The notes: generated from the sequence alone by a model not told the origin. A stretch of DNA of 64,000 nucleotides from Streptococcus pacificus (GCF_016481305.1 NZ_JAENBO010000002.1:124001-188000); one strand, 5' to 3'; positions 9,873 through 20,722 are shown, numbered from the stretch's first letter. A program made the numbers and translations.

Positions 9873-10014
9873 TCATATTTTTAGTCGAATAGTGAGACGA
9901 CTTTTTATTTTCATAGTAACGCTTTAATTCATCATCATTCCATGAGCCGTTAGATACAAAATTGGGGTCATCTGGATATAGTTTATCGGCTTTATCATAA
10001 AGAATGACCCCATT
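9868..10014 (-). pseudogene. Possible 48-codon gene remnant upstream of gltX
   Basis: A frame open from a stop at 10015-10017 to a stop at 9868-9870 encodes 48 residues with protein-like composition, containing KADKLYPDDPNFVSNGSW followed by NDDELKRYYENKK. It has no start codon or ribosome-binding site and runs into the gltX -10. The sequence looks like the C-terminus of a soluble protein whose 5' part is gone. I do not recognise the family, and chance openness is possible over this length. Confidence 0.35.
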
Positions 10015-10021
10015 CTAATAA

Positions 10022-10516
10022 TTATTTCACTTCTACCATCCGTCCTGTATCAACATCATAAATAGCTCCTGAAATGAGAACATCATCAGGGATAAGGGGA
10101 GACTCTTTTAAAAGAGCAATATCTTCTTTGACGCTTTTTTCAAGATCCTTAAAGGGTAGAAAATCATAGTCTGAAACGTCAACACCCAAGTCTTTTTTTA
10201 GTTGTTGTTTCAACTTGTCATTGGTAAAGGTCTTGGCACCACAATCCGTGTGATGGAGCACAACAATTTCTCTTGTTCCCAGTAATTGTTGGGAAATGGT
10301 TAAAGACCGAATCATATCAGGGGTCACGCGACCTCCTGCATTTCTCAAAATATGAGCATCTCCTAACGCCAATCCTAGTGCTTGAGCAACGTGCAGGCGA
10401 GAATCCATACAGGTGATAATGGCTACCTTCGTTTTTGGGGGTAAAGGGAGATGGGCAGTGCCATGGAGGTTGACATAAGCCTCATTTGCCTCCATGAAAT
10501 TTTTAAAGTAAGACAT
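10022..10516 (-). CDS. Beta-class carbonic anhydrase
   Basis: The protein has 164 residues. Zinc and catalytic residues are visible in CMDSRLHV (Cys, Asp-Ser-Arg dyad) and VLHHTDCGA (His, Cys). It interconverts CO2 and bicarbonate, supplying bicarbonate for carbamoyl phosphate, fatty acid and purine synthesis. AAAGGAG lies in front of the ATG. It is last in the dut-radA order with a 63-base gap after radA. A weak hairpin (10001-10016) follows, which may end the operon. Confidence 0.92.
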   Translation of the reverse strand: MSYFKNFMEANEAYVNLHGTAHLPLPPKTKVAIITCMDSRLHVAQALGLALGDAHILRNAGGRVTPDMIRSLTISQQLLGTREIVVLHHTDCGAKTFTNDKLKQQLKKDLGVDVSDYDFLPFKDLEKSVKEDIALLKESPLIPDDVLISGAIYDVDTGRMVEVK

Positions 10517-10579
10517 CTTTTCTCCTTTTCATGACAATCATTTCTGAGAGTGATTTTGTTGATGGATAAGGTATTCTGG

Positions 10580-11944
10580 CTAGCGACCAAAAACCTTTTG
10601 TAAGACTTCACTCACTGTTGACACTCCAATGACTTCTATATTTTTAGGAATTTCTATTCCAGTTAAAGCCGTTTTGGGCACATAAATCTTGGTGAAACCT
10701 AACTTACTGGCTTCGTTGATCCGTTGATCAAGGCGATTAACTCTCCTGATTTCACCCGTTAGGCCAATCTCTCCCACAAAGCAGTCTTGAGGATTGGTTG
10801 GTTTATCTTTGTAGCTAGAGGCAATAGCAATGGCTACTGCTAAATCTATAGCAGGTTCATCTAACTTGACACCCCCTGCTGATTTGAGGTAGGCATCTTG
10901 GTTTTGTAGAAGCAAGCCACAGCGTTTTTCTAAAACAGCCATGATGAGACTTGCCCGATTAAAATCTAGACCTGTTGTTGTTCGCTTGGCATTACCAAAG
11001 ACTGTTGGCGTCACAAGCGCTTGAACTTCAGCTAAAATGGGTCTTGTCCCTTCCATGGTCACAACAATGGCTGAGCCTGTCGCACCATCCAATCGCTCTT
11101 CTAAGAAGACTTGGCTAGGATTTAAGACCTCGACTAAACCAACAGACCGCATTTCAAAAATACCAATTTCATTGGTTGAACCAAATCTGTTTTTGACAGC
11201 TCGTAGGATTCTAAAGGTGTGTTGTCTCTCTCCTTCAAAATAAAGAACCGTATCAACCATGTGTTCTAACAATCTTGGACCTGCTAGGGTCCCTTCTTTG
11301 GTGACATGACCAACAATGAAGGTGGCAATATTGTTGGTCTTAGCAATTTGCATCAACTCAGCAGTCACTTCTCTCACTTGACTGACAGATCCTTGCACAC
11401 TGGAAATTTCTGGACTCATAATGGTTTGAATCGAGTCGATGATAAGGAAATCAGGTTGAATCTTTTCAATTTCCATACGGATGGACTGCATGTTGGTTTC
11501 TGCGTAGACATAAAAAGCATTGTCAATATCACCCAGACGCTCACTTCTTAGTTTGATTTGCTGAGCAGACTCTTCGCCAGAAACATAGAGAACCGTTCCT
11601 TTGTGAGCCAACTGCGTTGACACCTGAAGGAGCAAGGTTGACTTACCGATTCCTGGATCACCACCAATCAAGATAAGACTTCCAGGAACCAGACCTCCAC
11701 CAAGGACTCGGTTAAACTCAGCCATATCTGTTTTGACGCGTGAAAAATGACTTGACGTCACATCCTTTAATTTGATCGGTTGACTTTTTTCGCCTGTTAG
11801 TGACACACGCGCATTTTTAACCTCAGTAACTGGCGTTTCTTCAACAAAAGAAGACCAGGCTGAACAATTGGGGCAACGGCCTAAATATTTTGGTGAATTA
11901 TAACCACATTCTTGACAAATATAAACTGTTCTTTTTTTAGCCAT
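10580..11944 (-). CDS. radA: DNA repair/recombination protein RadA
   Basis: The protein has 454 residues: an N-terminal C4 zinc finger ([18 protein letters not shown]), a RecA-like ATPase with Walker [11 protein letters not shown] and the RadA-specific KNRFG motif, and a C-terminal Lon-like domain. RadA is a branch-migration helicase used in homologous recombination, and in streptococci it is needed for transformation. It starts 2 bases after dut, so the two are cotranscribed. Confidence 0.96.
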   Translation of the reverse strand: MAKKRTVYICQECGYNSPKYLGRCPNCSAWSSFVEETPVTEVKNARVSLTGEKSQPIKLKDVTSSHFSRVKTDMAEFNRVLGGGLVPGSLILIGGDPGIGKSTLLLQVSTQLAHKGTVLYVSGEESAQQIKLRSERLGDIDNAFYVYAETNMQSIRMEIEKIQPDFLIIDSIQTIMSPEISSVQGSVSQVREVTAELMQIAKTNNIATFIVGHVTKEGTLAGPRLLEHMVDTVLYFEGERQHTFRILRAVKNRFGSTNEIGIFEMRSVGLVEVLNPSQVFLEERLDGATGSAIVVTMEGTRPILAEVQALVTPTVFGNAKRTTTGLDFNRASLIMAVLEKRCGLLLQNQDAYLKSAGGVKLDEPAIDLAVAIAIASSYKDKPTNPQDCFVGEIGLTGEIRRVNRLDQRINEASKLGFTKIYVPKTALTGIEIPKNIEVIGVSTVSEVLQKVFGR

Positions 11945-11946
11945 GA

Positions 11947-12393
11947 TTAGTTTCCTGTGCTTCCAAAGCCACCTGTTCTTTGTCCAGTTGCTTCATCATT
12001 ATCCGCGATTAAAAAAGGGGCAAAAACAGCTTGAACAATCCGTTCACCAACCTCTATAGTTACTTCTTTATCGGTGATATTTTTCATTTGGGCAAAAATA
12101 TGACCTTCGTTTGCAGAATTCCCATAGTAATCACCATCAATCACACCAACAGAGTTGATGAGCACCAATCCTTTTTTTCTAGGATTAGAAGAACGATCAT
12201 AGAGATAAAGTACCTCATTGTCTTGCATATAAGCCTTAACACCAGTGGGAATCAGCTTAATGTCACCAGCTTCTATCACTATTCTTTCAGCGGCTTTTAA
12301 ATCATATCCAGCCGCATGACTGGTTGCTCTTTTGGGTAATAATGTCTTATCTGAGTACTTGCTAACTAGTTCAAAACCTCTTATTCTCGTCAT
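11947..12393 (-). CDS. dut: Deoxyuridine 5'-triphosphate nucleotidohydrolase
   Basis: This trimeric dUTPase has 148 residues and shows the five motifs, including [32 protein letters not shown] and the C-terminal GGFGSTGN arm. It hydrolyses dUTP to dUMP and PPi, preventing uracil incorporation into DNA and supplying dUMP for thymidylate. It is the first gene of dut-radA-carbonic anhydrase, behind a clear promoter and an AAGGAG site. Confidence 0.95.
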   Translation of the reverse strand: MTRIRGFELVSKYSDKTLLPKRATSHAAGYDLKAAERIVIEAGDIKLIPTGVKAYMQDNEVLYLYDRSSNPRKKGLVLINSVGVIDGDYYGNSANEGHIFAQMKNITDKEVTIEVGERIVQAVFAPFLIADNDEATGQRTGGFGSTGN

Positions 12394-12419
12394 TTGAATC
12401 TCCTTTTTTTCTATACTTT

Positions 12420-12448
12420 ATTATAATTTATTCGTAAATGAATTGCAA
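12420..12448 (-). promoter_or_regulatory. sigma-A promoter of dut-radA
   Basis: On the minus strand TTGCAA (12443-12448) and TATAAT (12420-12425) are 17 bases apart, about 27 bases before the dut ATG. Confidence 0.75.
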
Positions 12449-12470
12449 AATTGCAATCTAACACCAGCAA

Positions 12471-12499
12471 AAAGAGTTATCTTTTGAAGATAACTCTTG
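12471..12499 (-). terminator. Terminator of the ABC exporter operon
   Basis: AAGAGTTATCTT pairs with AAGATAACTCTT, followed on the minus strand by a T run. It lies 11 bases after the stop of the second exporter gene. Confidence 0.8.
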
Positions 12500-12509
12500 T
12501 TTTTGATGA

Positions 12510-14306
12510 TTATTCAAAGACAAATTGATTGTGATACAGTTCAGCGTAGAAACCTTTTTCTTTTAGTAATTGATGATGATTGCCTTGCTCAATCACTTGA
12601 CCATCCTTTAAGACGATGATATTGTCAGCATTTAGGATAGTTTTAAGACGATGGGCAATGACAAAACTAGTTCGTCCAGCAATAATGGTTTCCATCGCTT
12701 TTTGAATCTTACTTTCAGTTACCGTATCAACGTTTGATGTCGCCTCATCCAAAATGAGCACTTGAGGGTCGGTTAACAGAGTTCTCGCAATAGAGATGAG
12801 TTGCTTTTGACCCGTTGAAAAAACATTATCACTATCACTTACCATCGTTTGGTATTTGTCTGGTAAGCTTTCTATAAATTCATGGATGTGGGTAGCACGC
12901 GCTGCCGTTTCAATCATTTCTTGACTAGCATCTGGCACACCAAAAGCAATGTTTTCTGCTATTGTGCCACTGAATAAGACGGATTCTTGTAGCACGATAC
13001 CGACATTTTGTCTCAAACTATCTAAGTCATACTCTCTAATATCCTTGCCGTCAAAGGCTATAGAGCCACCATCAACATCATAAAAGCGATTTAGTAAATT
13101 CATGATGGTTGTTTTCCCTGACCCAGTTGGACCAACAACGGCAATCATTTTCCCTTTAGGCGCTGATATGGTGACATCAGACAAGACTTTTTGTCCAGGA
13201 AGGTAACCAAAATCAATGTGATTGATGGCGACTTCTTCTTTTAACTCTGTAAATTCAGGAGCGTTTTGTGGCTTAACTTCTTCAGTTTCATCAAACATTT
13301 CTTGAATTCTTGATGCCCCTGTAAAGGCCAACTGGAGTTCTGCCCAACTAGATGAGACTTGCATGATTGGTTGATAGTATTGTTGTGAGTATTGAACAAA
13401 TGTCACTAGTAACCCTAATGCTGCAGCTCTTGTGAGGCTCGTATCATTTAAAACAATGGTTGACCCTACAAAGATAACCGTTGCCGTATTAAACAAACTA
13501 AAACCGTTCATGACTGGGAAAAGCATACCAGCAAAAAGTCTTCCTTTAAAGGTTGCCTTACGAACACGGTCATTTAGCTCTGTAAAGCCTTCAATAGCAT
13601 CCTCTTGCAAACCCTGTACGATAATCGCTTTTTGACCTGAAATTTTTTCATCCATGTAAGCATTAAGTTGGCTCACTTCTTTTTGTTGGAGATCAGTGTA
13701 TTTTCTTGCTTTTCTAATAATGATAAACAAAACGATGAGCGCCACTGGTGTTGACATCATGGTCACTAAAGCAAGTTTCACATTTTGAGTATACATCATC
13801 CAAACCAAACCAATATAAAAGGCAATATTAGACACGACTTGGGTCATGCTTTGATTAAGAGAGTTTTGGATGTTATCTAAATCACTGGTAAAGCGTGATA
13901 AAATATCCCCATCTTTATGTTGGTCAAAAAAGGCAATGGTCAATTTTTCTAATTTGCCAAAAAGCCCTTTTCTCATACTACTGGTTGAATAAGCAACAAT
14001 TCTTGTAAAAATCAACGTATATATCAAAGAAGAAACCGCTATGAAGACATAGGTTAAAAAGAGATACCACATCACCGATAAAAAAGGAGCCTTACTTGGA
14101 GCAACAAAGGCTTGTCCTGTTGCCTGACTAACTGCCTTTGCTTCAAAATAATCTTGTGTCCACTGTCCTAACTCCGTTAAAGATTGTCCTAGATAAATAG
14201 GCGCTTGTACCCGTAAATAGGTTGATACCACTATGGCCAAGAAAATAAGAAGAAAGGAAAGGCGGTATTTTTTAAAATAATACCAGAAAAAACGAGCTGT
14301 TTTCAT
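12510..14306 (-). CDS. Heterodimeric ABC exporter, second subunit
   Basis: This 598-residue type IV ABC half-exporter has six transmembrane helices (about residues 1-320), then an ATPase with Walker [10 protein letters not shown], Walker [13 protein letters not shown] and the signature position reading FSTGQKQL instead of LSGGQ. The canonical Walker B Glu with an altered signature is typical of the second chain of LmrCD/BmrCD/EfrAB-type drug exporters, where one ATP site is degenerate. The start codon overlaps the stop of the first subunit in an ATGA. The substrate is unknown; multidrug or peptide export is likely. Confidence 0.92.
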   Translation of the reverse strand: MKTARFFWYYFKKYRLSFLLIFLAIVVSTYLRVQAPIYLGQSLTELGQWTQDYFEAKAVSQATGQAFVAPSKAPFLSVMWYLFLTYVFIAVSSLIYTLIFTRIVAYSTSSMRKGLFGKLEKLTIAFFDQHKDGDILSRFTSDLDNIQNSLNQSMTQVVSNIAFYIGLVWMMYTQNVKLALVTMMSTPVALIVLFIIIRKARKYTDLQQKEVSQLNAYMDEKISGQKAIIVQGLQEDAIEGFTELNDRVRKATFKGRLFAGMLFPVMNGFSLFNTATVIFVGSTIVLNDTSLTRAAALGLLVTFVQYSQQYYQPIMQVSSSWAELQLAFTGASRIQEMFDETEEVKPQNAPEFTELKEEVAINHIDFGYLPGQKVLSDVTISAPKGKMIAVVGPTGSGKTTIMNLLNRFYDVDGGSIAFDGKDIREYDLDSLRQNVGIVLQESVLFSGTIAENIAFGVPDASQEMIETAARATHIHEFIESLPDKYQTMVSDSDNVFSTGQKQLISIARTLLTDPQVLILDEATSNVDTVTESKIQKAMETIIAGRTSFVIAHRLKTILNADNIIVLKDGQVIEQGNHHQLLKEKGFYAELYHNQFVFE

Positions 14307-16015
14307 TGATTTTCCTCCTGACCTTTTTGAGTTTCATAGATTTCACGATAAATAGCATTATTAGCCACTAATTCTGAGTGAGTCCCTTGACCAATCAAAA
14401 CACCATTATCTAGAACGAAAATTTGATCAGCTTTAATGACTGAGCTAATCTTTTGAGCAATCATAATGGTCGTTGTGTCTTTTAATTCATTGTTTAAAGC
14501 TTCTTGCACCAATTTTTCTGATTTGGCATCAAGGGCTGATGTAGAATCATCTAAGATGAGAACTTTTGGATTACCAATCACACCTCTTGCAATACTCATT
14601 CTTTGTTTTTGACCACCTGAGAAATTGTTTCCTCTTTCTTCAACCATACTTTCGTAATGTTCAGGCATTCGTTCAATAAATTCTTGTGCTTGCGCGATAC
14701 TTGCTGCTCTTTCAAGTGCACTATTGTCTGCCAAAGGATTCCCTTGTCTCAAATTATCAGCAATCGTACCGCTAAACAAAATCGCTTTTTGTAAAACAAT
14801 TGAGACCGTTTCGCGTAAGGTTTTTTCATTAATCTTTTTGATGTCTTGTCCACCAATCAAAACCCGTCCTTTTTCAGGGTCAAATAATCTTGCGATTAAC
14901 TGAGCAAGAGTTGACTTCCCTGAACCGGTTGCACCAACAATCCCAACCATTTGTCCTTTTGAAATGGAAAAATTAATATTTTTCAAGGTCGGCTTGCTAT
15001 CATTGGGATAGGTAAAAGTGACATTTTCAAAAGCAACGCTACCAGACAAGTCCATATCTGCCACATCCTCAAAAACCATGGCTGGATTGGTATCTAACAC
15101 TTCTTTAATCCGTTTGATTGAAATAAAAGCACGACTAGCCTGCATGCCCAAAAAACCAACCATGATAATCGTGAACATGAGTTGCATCATATAAGTCATA
15201 AAGGTTGCCACACTACCAATCACTTCAGGATCCGTCTCAACAAAGGTTGAAACCATATAGATGGCCACAAAAATTGCCATATAAGAAACAAACATTACCA
15301 TTGGTTGCATGATAGAAAAACCATAACCGATGAATAAATTGAGATTAAGCAGTTTATCAGATTGCTCTTTAAATTTATTGAATTGTGATTCTTCTTGAAC
15401 AAAAGATTTCACAACTCTGGCGCCACGAAGATTTTCTTTAGCAATCCCATTAATTTTGTCCATTAATTTTTGAAATTTACCAAATCTTGGTCCCATTAAA
15501 CTCATGATAACACCCATAATGGTAGCAATAATAACCACCATCAAAACAAGAATCCACCATAATCTTGGGAGGGTATCTAGGGCTAAAATAAACGATCCGA
15601 TAAACATTAAGGGTAGCCTTATTAAAATTTGAAATATCATCATCATCAAATTTTGAATTTGATTAACGTCATTGGTCATTCTAACGACCAGATTACCAGC
15701 ATTGAATGCTTCGACATTGGCATAAGAAAAGGTTTGAATTTTACGAAAGGTTGCTTCTCTAATATCTGCTGAGACACCTTGAGCTATTTTTGCGGCTAAA
15801 ACAGTGTTAACCACTCCTGAAAGGAGCCCAAGAAAGGCAACAAGAAGTAAAATGGTGCCAACGGACGTTATTTTTTCGTGATCTTCTGTTAGTAAGGCTG
15901 TGAGAATAGATTTCATAAATCTAGGTTGTAATAAAGAGTTGGTCACAATTCCTAAAACCATCAAAACAGAAGCTAAAGCATACCATTTGTATTTCATAAT
16001 GGCTTTAAATATCAT
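14303..16015 (-). CDS. Heterodimeric ABC exporter, first subunit
   Basis: This 570-residue half-exporter has an N-terminal six-helix domain and an ATPase with Walker [10 protein letters not shown], a standard signature NFSGGQKQR and Walker [13 protein letters not shown]. Here Asp replaces the catalytic Glu, which marks the degenerate ATP site. It complements the altered signature of the partner, so the two make one functional transporter. The start at 16015 follows AAAGGAGAC; an in-frame upstream GTG at 16132 would lie ahead of the probable promoter. Confidence 0.92.
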   Translation of the reverse strand: MIFKAIMKYKWYALASVLMVLGIVTNSLLQPRFMKSILTALLTEDHEKITSVGTILLLVAFLGLLSGVVNTVLAAKIAQGVSADIREATFRKIQTFSYANVEAFNAGNLVVRMTNDVNQIQNLMMMIFQILIRLPLMFIGSFILALDTLPRLWWILVLMVVIIATIMGVIMSLMGPRFGKFQKLMDKINGIAKENLRGARVVKSFVQEESQFNKFKEQSDKLLNLNLFIGYGFSIMQPMVMFVSYMAIFVAIYMVSTFVETDPEVIGSVATFMTYMMQLMFTIIMVGFLGMQASRAFISIKRIKEVLDTNPAMVFEDVADMDLSGSVAFENVTFTYPNDSKPTLKNINFSISKGQMVGIVGATGSGKSTLAQLIARLFDPEKGRVLIGGQDIKKINEKTLRETVSIVLQKAILFSGTIADNLRQGNPLADNSALERAASIAQAQEFIERMPEHYESMVEERGNNFSGGQKQRMSIARGVIGNPKVLILDDSTSALDAKSEKLVQEALNNELKDTTTIMIAQKISSVIKADQIFVLDNGVLIGQGTHSELVANNAIYREIYETQKGQEENQ

Positions 16016-16041
16016 TTTGTCTCCTTTAAATAAAATAATAG

Positions 16042-16061
16042 CAGTGAGTATTTGCTCACTG
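16042..16061. promoter_or_regulatory. Hairpin in the exporter 5' leader, terminator-like on the + strand
   Basis: CAGTGAG (16042-16048) pairs with CTCACTG (16055-16061) around a 6-base loop. On the plus strand seven T residues follow, as in an intrinsic terminator. On the minus strand it lies 26 bases before the exporter start and is followed by a weakly U-rich tract. A plausible minus-strand promoter (TTAGAC 16108-16113, TATAGA 16086-16091, 16-base spacer) would place it in the mRNA leader. Confidence 0.5.
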
Positions 16062-16150
16062 ATTTTTTTAGTATTCTTCTTACATTCTATAATAATTATT
16101 GCTAAAAGTCTAATAAGCAGTACGTTTTTCACTGATAAGAAGACTATAAA

Positions 16151-16187
16151 AAACGAAGATTTTCCTAGAGAAAACCCTCGTTTTTAT
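16151..16187. terminator. Imperfect hairpin between YeiH-type gene and exporter leader
   Basis: An A-rich AAAACGA arm pairs with a TCGTTTT arm (about 16151-16187) with internal mismatches and a T-rich end. It lies downstream of nothing on the plus strand and upstream of the YeiH-family stop on the opposite strand, so its role is uncertain. Confidence 0.35.
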
Positions 16188-16209
16188 TAGATAATGAGCT
16201 AGATGTTAT

Positions 16210-17235
16210 TTACCAAAGATGAAAGAGATGTTGCATCCCTAAACTCACTAAAGTAATAGCAATCCAACAACAAGCTCCTAAGATAATGGCTTGTTTTCCT
16301 GTCTTAATAAGTTTAAGGGGATGAGTATTTAAGCCAATAGCTGCCATTGCCATAACAATAAAGAATTTAGACAGCTGTTTAAGAGGATTAAAAATACTTG
16401 GATTAATGCCCACTTGTGTCAAAATGGTTGTCAATAAGGATGCTAAAATAAAGTAAATAATAAACATAGGAAAGATTTTACTGATTTTAGGACTTTGTTG
16501 TTTAAGCTGGCCGTTAGATTGACTTTTACGTAAACGATAAAAAGATAAAAATAGGGTGATGGGAATAATCGCTAATGTTCTAGTTAATTTAACAACAGTT
16601 GCCCCGTCCAAAGTATTGGAACCATGAATTCCATCCCAAGCAGTTGCTGTTGCTGTAACTGATGAGGTGTCATTCACAGCTGTCCCTGCAAAGATGGCAA
16701 ACCCATCATTTGATAGGCCAATCATATCACCTAGGGTTGGAAAAATGAGGGCTGCTAAAATATTAAATAGAAAAATCACCGAGATGGCTTGCGCTATATC
16801 ATGATCATCTGCTTCTATGACAGGCGCTGTTGCTGCTATAGCAGAACCACCACAAATAGAAGAGCCAACGCCAACAAGAGTTGCTGTATTTACATCTAAT
16901 TTTAACGCTCGTTGTAGTAAGAAGGCGACCACTAAAGAGGTGGTGATGGTAGAAATAATAATGGGTAGCGAACTTTTCCCAACTGCTAAAACTTGTGATA
17001 AATTTAGTCCAAATCCTAACAAAATAACAGCCAACTGAAGAATAAATTTGGAAGTATATTTGACACCAATTTGGATACTATCAGACGGTTTGTAAAAAGT
17101 ATTAAGAATCATTCCTATGAAAATAGCAAACACTGGAGCGCCAACTAGAGGCGCTAGTTCTCCTAGAAACGACGCCACACTAGCCATAACAAGACATAAT
17201 AAAATACCAGGTATTCTTTGCGTTATGTTATTCAA
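16210..17235 (-). CDS. YeiH/putative sulfate exporter family membrane protein
   Basis: The product has 341 residues and about ten transmembrane helices, with Gly/Ser-rich conserved loops such as [19 protein letters not shown] and [14 protein letters not shown]. These are typical of the YeiH / PF03601 family, annotated as putative sulfate exporters; the real substrate is not settled. The start is TTG at 17235, with AAGGAGATTATT immediately before it and a TATAAT (17256-17261) a little further upstream. It is monocistronic. Confidence 0.88.
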   Translation of the reverse strand: MNNITQRIPGILLCLVMASVASFLGELAPLVGAPVFAIFIGMILNTFYKPSDSIQIGVKYTSKFILQLAVILLGFGLNLSQVLAVGKSSLPIIISTITTSLVVAFLLQRALKLDVNTATLVGVGSSICGGSAIAATAPVIEADDHDIAQAISVIFLFNILAALIFPTLGDMIGLSNDGFAIFAGTAVNDTSSVTATATAWDGIHGSNTLDGATVVKLTRTLAIIPITLFLSFYRLRKSQSNGQLKQQSPKISKIFPMFIIYFILASLLTTILTQVGINPSIFNPLKQLSKFFIVMAMAAIGLNTHPLKLIKTGKQAIILGACCWIAITLVSLGMQHLFHLW

Positions 17236-17412
17236 AATAATCTCCTTAATCTATTATTATAACGACTAATATCCATTTAGATAGTTTTTAATTAATTTAA
17301 TAGTTTTATTATAATAAAGATTTGAGATGATGTAAACTTAAGAACTTTCTCTTTTATCATGGTGATAGGAATTCGTTTTTATGTTGACAATTAAGACTTT
17401 TTAATAATAATT

Positions 17413-17421
17413 TGTTATAAT
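17413..17421 (+). promoter_or_regulatory. Extended -10 promoter of gpsA-galU
   Basis: TGTTATAAT ends 41 bases before the gpsA ATG. A perfect TTGACA occurs at 17384-17389, but 26 bases upstream of the TATAAT, which is too far for a normal -35. The extended -10 probably carries the promoter. Confidence 0.5.
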
Positions 17422-17462
17422 GAAGCTAATAATATCACCTGTTTGTAATAAAGGAGAGAAAA

Positions 17463-18476
17463 ATGATGAAACAAAAAATTGCTGTCTTAGGACCAGGGTC
17501 TTGGGGAACAGCATTATCCCAAGTGCTTAACGATAATGGACATGACGTAAGACTTTGGGGCAATATTCCTGAACAAATTGACGAAATTAATACCAAACAT
17601 ACCAACCAACATTATTTTAAGGATATTGTTTTAGATTCAACTATTAAAGCTTATACTGATCTTGAAAGTGCTTTGAAAGATGTTGATGGTATTGTTTTTG
17701 TTGTTCCGACTAAGGTAACACGCTTAGTCGCCAAACAAGTGGCTAAAGTGCTAAAACACAAGGTTGTGATGATGCATGCTTCAAAAGGATTGGAACCAGA
17801 AACTCACGAACGCTTATCTGTCATTTTAGAAGAAGAAATCCCAGAAAATCTTAGAAGTGATATCGTTGTTATCTCAGGTCCAAGTCACGCTGAAGAAACT
17901 ATTGTTCGAGATATCACCCTAATTACTGCGGCCTCAAAAGATTTAAAAGCTGCTCAATTCGCGCAAAAAATCTTTAGTAATCATTATTTTAGACTCTACA
18001 CTAATACAGATGTCATTGGTGTTGAAACAGCTGGTGCTCTTAAGAATATTATTGCTGTTGGTGCTGGTGCCTTAAAAGGATTAGGTTATGGCGATAATGC
18101 TAAGGCGGCTATCATTACGCGCGGCTTGGCTGAAATTACACGTCTAGGCGTTAAAATGGGGGCCAATCCTCATACCTATAGTGGCTTATCTGGCGTTGGT
18201 GATTTGATTGTTACAGGAACATCTGTCCACTCTAGAAACTGGCGTGCTGGTCATGCCTTAGGTAAGGGTGAAAAACTAGAAGACATTGAAAAAAACATGG
18301 GCATGGTTATTGAAGGGATTTCAACCACTAAAGTTGCCTACGAATTAGCCAATGAATTAGATGTTTACATGCCAATTACAACTGCTATCTATCGTTCCAT
18401 ATACGAAGGTGCTGATATCAAAGAAAGCATTCTTGATATCATGTCCAAAGAAATGAGAGCAGAAAACGAATGGTAA
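17463..18476 (+). CDS. gpsA: Glycerol-3-phosphate dehydrogenase [NAD(P)+]
   Basis: This 337-residue GpsA has the N-terminal Rossmann motif ([13 protein letters not shown]), a conserved SGPSHAEE segment and a C-terminal helical domain containing [17 protein letters not shown] with the catalytic Lys. It reduces dihydroxyacetone phosphate to sn-glycerol-3-phosphate for phospholipid and lipoteichoic acid synthesis. AAAGGAG precedes the ATG; a second ATG follows at once. It is upstream of galU with a 20-base gap, the usual streptococcal pairing. Confidence 0.96.
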   Translation: MMKQKIAVLGPGSWGTALSQVLNDNGHDVRLWGNIPEQIDEINTKHTNQHYFKDIVLDSTIKAYTDLESALKDVDGIVFVVPTKVTRLVAKQVAKVLKHKVVMMHASKGLEPETHERLSVILEEEIPENLRSDIVVISGPSHAEETIVRDITLITAASKDLKAAQFAQKIFSNHYFRLYTNTDVIGVETAGALKNIIAVGAGALKGLGYGDNAKAAIITRGLAEITRLGVKMGANPHTYSGLSGVGDLIVTGTSVHSRNWRAGHALGKGEKLEDIEKNMGMVIEGISTTKVAYELANELDVYMPITTAIYRSIYEGADIKESILDIMSKEMRAENEW

Positions 18477-18496
18477 CCAAACAAGGAGATCAGAAC

Positions 18497-19396
18497 ATGA
18501 GAAAAAAAGTGAGAAAAGCTGTTATTCCAGCTGCAGGATTAGGAACTCGTTTTTTACCCGCAACAAAAGCGCTAGCAAAAGAAATGCTTCCTATTGTTGA
18601 TAAACCAACGATTCAGTTTATCGTTGAAGAAGCGTTAGCTTCTGGTATTGAAGATATTTTGGTGGTTACAGGAAAATCAAAACGCTCTATTGAGGATCAC
18701 TTTGATTCTAATTTTGAATTAGAATACAATCTCAATAAGAAGGGAAAGAAGGATCTCTTAAAATTAGTGGATGAAACAACTGGTATTCGCCTTCACTTTA
18801 TTCGTCAGAGTCATCCTAATGGTCTTGGAGATGCTGTTTTACAAGCTAAAGCTTTTGTCGGCAATGAACCTTTTGTTGTCATGCTCGGTGATGATTTAAT
18901 GGAAGATGACATTCCTCTCACCAAACAACTCATCAATGACTATGAATCCACTCATGCTGCTACTCTTGCTGTCATGGAAGTGCCTCACGAAGAAGTCTCA
19001 AGCTATGGTGTTATTGCACCACAAGGAAAAGGGATAAATGGTTTGTATAGTGTTGATTCCTTTGTTGAAAAACCTAAACCTGAAGAGGCTCCTAGTAACC
19101 TAGCCATTATTGGTCGCTACTTGTTAACACCTGAGATTTTTGACATTCTTGAAACACAAGAACCGGGTGCTGGAAACGAAGTGCAACTAACAGATGCTAT
19201 TGATAAACTAAACAAAATTCAACGTGTTTTTGCGCGTCAGTTTACTGGAAAACGCTATGATGTTGGTGATAAATTTGGTTTTATGAAAACATCCATAGAT
19301 TACGCTTTAAGACATCCTCAAGTAAAGGATGCCTTAAGAACTTATCTCATTGATTTAGGTAAAAAACTAGAAAAAGAAACTCAAAACAAAGAATAA
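18497..19396 (+). CDS. galU: UTP-glucose-1-phosphate uridylyltransferase
   Basis: This 299-residue nucleotidyltransferase has the GalU N-terminus ([19 protein letters not shown]) and the Mg/UDP-binding [10 protein letters not shown] and [20 protein letters not shown] segments. It makes UDP-glucose for capsule, glycolipid anchor and galactose metabolism; hyaluronate-capsule streptococci call a paralogue hasC. The start at 18497 follows AAGGAGAT; an in-frame ATG at 18470 lies inside gpsA without a site of its own. A strong terminator follows. Confidence 0.95.
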   Translation: MRKKVRKAVIPAAGLGTRFLPATKALAKEMLPIVDKPTIQFIVEEALASGIEDILVVTGKSKRSIEDHFDSNFELEYNLNKKGKKDLLKLVDETTGIRLHFIRQSHPNGLGDAVLQAKAFVGNEPFVVMLGDDLMEDDIPLTKQLINDYESTHAATLAVMEVPHEEVSSYGVIAPQGKGINGLYSVDSFVEKPKPEEAPSNLAIIGRYLLTPEIFDILETQEPGAGNEVQLTDAIDKLNKIQRVFARQFTGKRYDVGDKFGFMKTSIDYALRHPQVKDALRTYLIDLGKKLEKETQNKE

Positions 19397-19408
19397 AATG
19401 TTTACATC

Positions 19409-19443
19409 AAAAGACAGGTATGAAATCATACCTGTCTTTTTTT
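19409..19443. terminator. Bidirectional terminator after galU
   Basis: AAAAGACAGGTATGA pairs with TCATACCTGTCTTTT, followed by more T residues. It lies between galU and the convergent rhomboid gene. Confidence 0.9.
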
Positions 19444-19445
19444 GA

Positions 19446-20135
19446 TTAAAATGGATTACTATAACTACTAAAAGCATAAAATAGCAACAAAGCAATAATA
19501 ATAAAATAGCCAACAAAAGCAAGCAACCTCTGATTTTTAGGGAATAATTCCCCTTCAACTCTTGTGGTTAAAAAGATTGCAACAATAGCCCCTCCTAATG
19601 CACCACCTAGGTGTCCTTCAATACTGATCCCTGGCATAAAAAGATTAAATAGTAAGTTGATACCAATTAATAATTTATAATTTTGACCTAGTTGTTTGAG
19701 GTAAGGATTGATGCCATAATGACCAACTAGCGCAACAGCAGCAAATAGACCAAATAAAGAAGTGGAAGCTCCTGCTACTAAAACACTTGGTGTCAAAGCT
19801 AGCGCCAACATATTTCCCATGATACCTGATAAAAGATATAATAGTAAAAATTTAGCTGATCCAAAAAGAGGTTCTGTTACTCTTCCAAGAAAAAATAAGG
19901 TGATACTGTTTAAAGCAAAGTGCTCCCAACCAATGTGAACAAAAATGGGAGTTACAAGACGCCACAATTGACTTGGAAATAGGACAACATAATCACCATA
20001 CATGCCCCCAAAACTAAAAACAGCTTGAAAACTTTCTGCTTGGCCTAGGTAAAGTACTTGCATGAGTAAAAAAATAAGAATAGTCACTGCCAATAGAAAA
20101 CTAGTGGCTGGGTAGTTTTTAAGCATTTGTTTCAT
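19446..20135 (-). CDS. Rhomboid-family intramembrane serine protease
   Basis: The product has 229 residues and about seven transmembrane helices. The catalytic Ser is in GASTSLFGLFAA and the catalytic His in EGHLGGALGGA; the conserved HIGWEHFALNSITL L1-loop region is also present. Rhomboids cleave transmembrane substrates; in streptococci none is firmly assigned. It overlaps the 5-FCL gene by 17 bases, so the two are coupled. The weak AAAGG site lies inside the upstream gene. Confidence 0.92.
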   Translation of the reverse strand: MKQMLKNYPATSFLLAVTILIFLLMQVLYLGQAESFQAVFSFGGMYGDYVVLFPSQLWRLVTPIFVHIGWEHFALNSITLFFLGRVTEPLFGSAKFLLLYLLSGIMGNMLALALTPSVLVAGASTSLFGLFAAVALVGHYGINPYLKQLGQNYKLLIGINLLFNLFMPGISIEGHLGGALGGAIVAIFLTTRVEGELFPKNQRLLAFVGYFIIIALLLFYAFSSYSNPF

Positions 20136-20658
20136 CTATTAATACCTTTCTAACGGCAATATCATGAGTTTCTGGATCAAATTCTTTCAATTGTTGTTGG
20201 TAAATGGTAGCAAGAGTCAACCCCTCATAATCTTTTAGGTAGCGATCATAAAATCCACCACCATAACCAATCCGATACCCTTTACTATTAAAAATAAGTC
20301 CAGGAACATGAATTAAATCAATGTCAGTTTTTAAAATAGCTTGGTTGCTATTTGGTTCTTTTAAGCCAAAAGACGATAGCGAAAGATCATTCTCATCATA
20401 AGGCACAAAAATCATTTCGCCCTTGGACATCACTTTAGGCACTAGAATTCTCTTGCCGTCTTGATGCGCTTGATGGATGATTAAAGATGTATCATATTCA
20501 AACTCAAAAGAAAGATAAGTGGCAATGGTCTTTGCTTCTTTATAATCTTTAAGTGCGATGAATTGTTCTAAGAGCCATTGATCCGCTTTTCTTTTCGCTA
20601 AAGGGTCATGTGCTTTTAATTGCGCAAGTATCTCTTGTCGCCATAACTTTTTTGTCAT
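20119..20658 (-). CDS. 5-formyltetrahydrofolate cyclo-ligase
   Basis: The protein has 179 residues and shows the C-terminal family signature GYRIGYGGGFYDRYL and a basic N-terminal nucleotide-contacting region. It converts 5-formyl-THF to 5,10-methenyl-THF using ATP. Its ATG at 20658 has no purine-rich ribosome-binding site; the preceding bases repeat TATGAT. The mRNA may be leaderless or have a very short leader. It is cotranscribed with rhomboid, a common pairing in streptococci. Confidence 0.93.
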   Translation of the reverse strand: MTKKLWRQEILAQLKAHDPLAKRKADQWLLEQFIALKDYKEAKTIATYLSFEFEYDTSLIIHQAHQDGKRILVPKVMSKGEMIFVPYDENDLSLSSFGLKEPNSNQAILKTDIDLIHVPGLIFNSKGYRIGYGGGFYDRYLKDYEGLTLATIYQQQLKEFDPETHDIAVRKVLIDETNA

Positions 20659-20722
20659 GTTACTATCATATCATATTTTTTCTTTTTTTCTGTTCTTATA
20701 ATTCCTAATTTTGACAATAAAA

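Noticed and set aside
16016..16132. N-terminal extension of the first exporter subunit from an upstream GTG
   Set aside because: It would precede the probable promoter and run through the leader hairpin; AAAGGAGAC fits the ATG at 16015.
17384..17421. TTGACA/TATAAT promoter of gpsA
   Set aside because: The two elements are 26 bases apart; only the extended -10 is credible.
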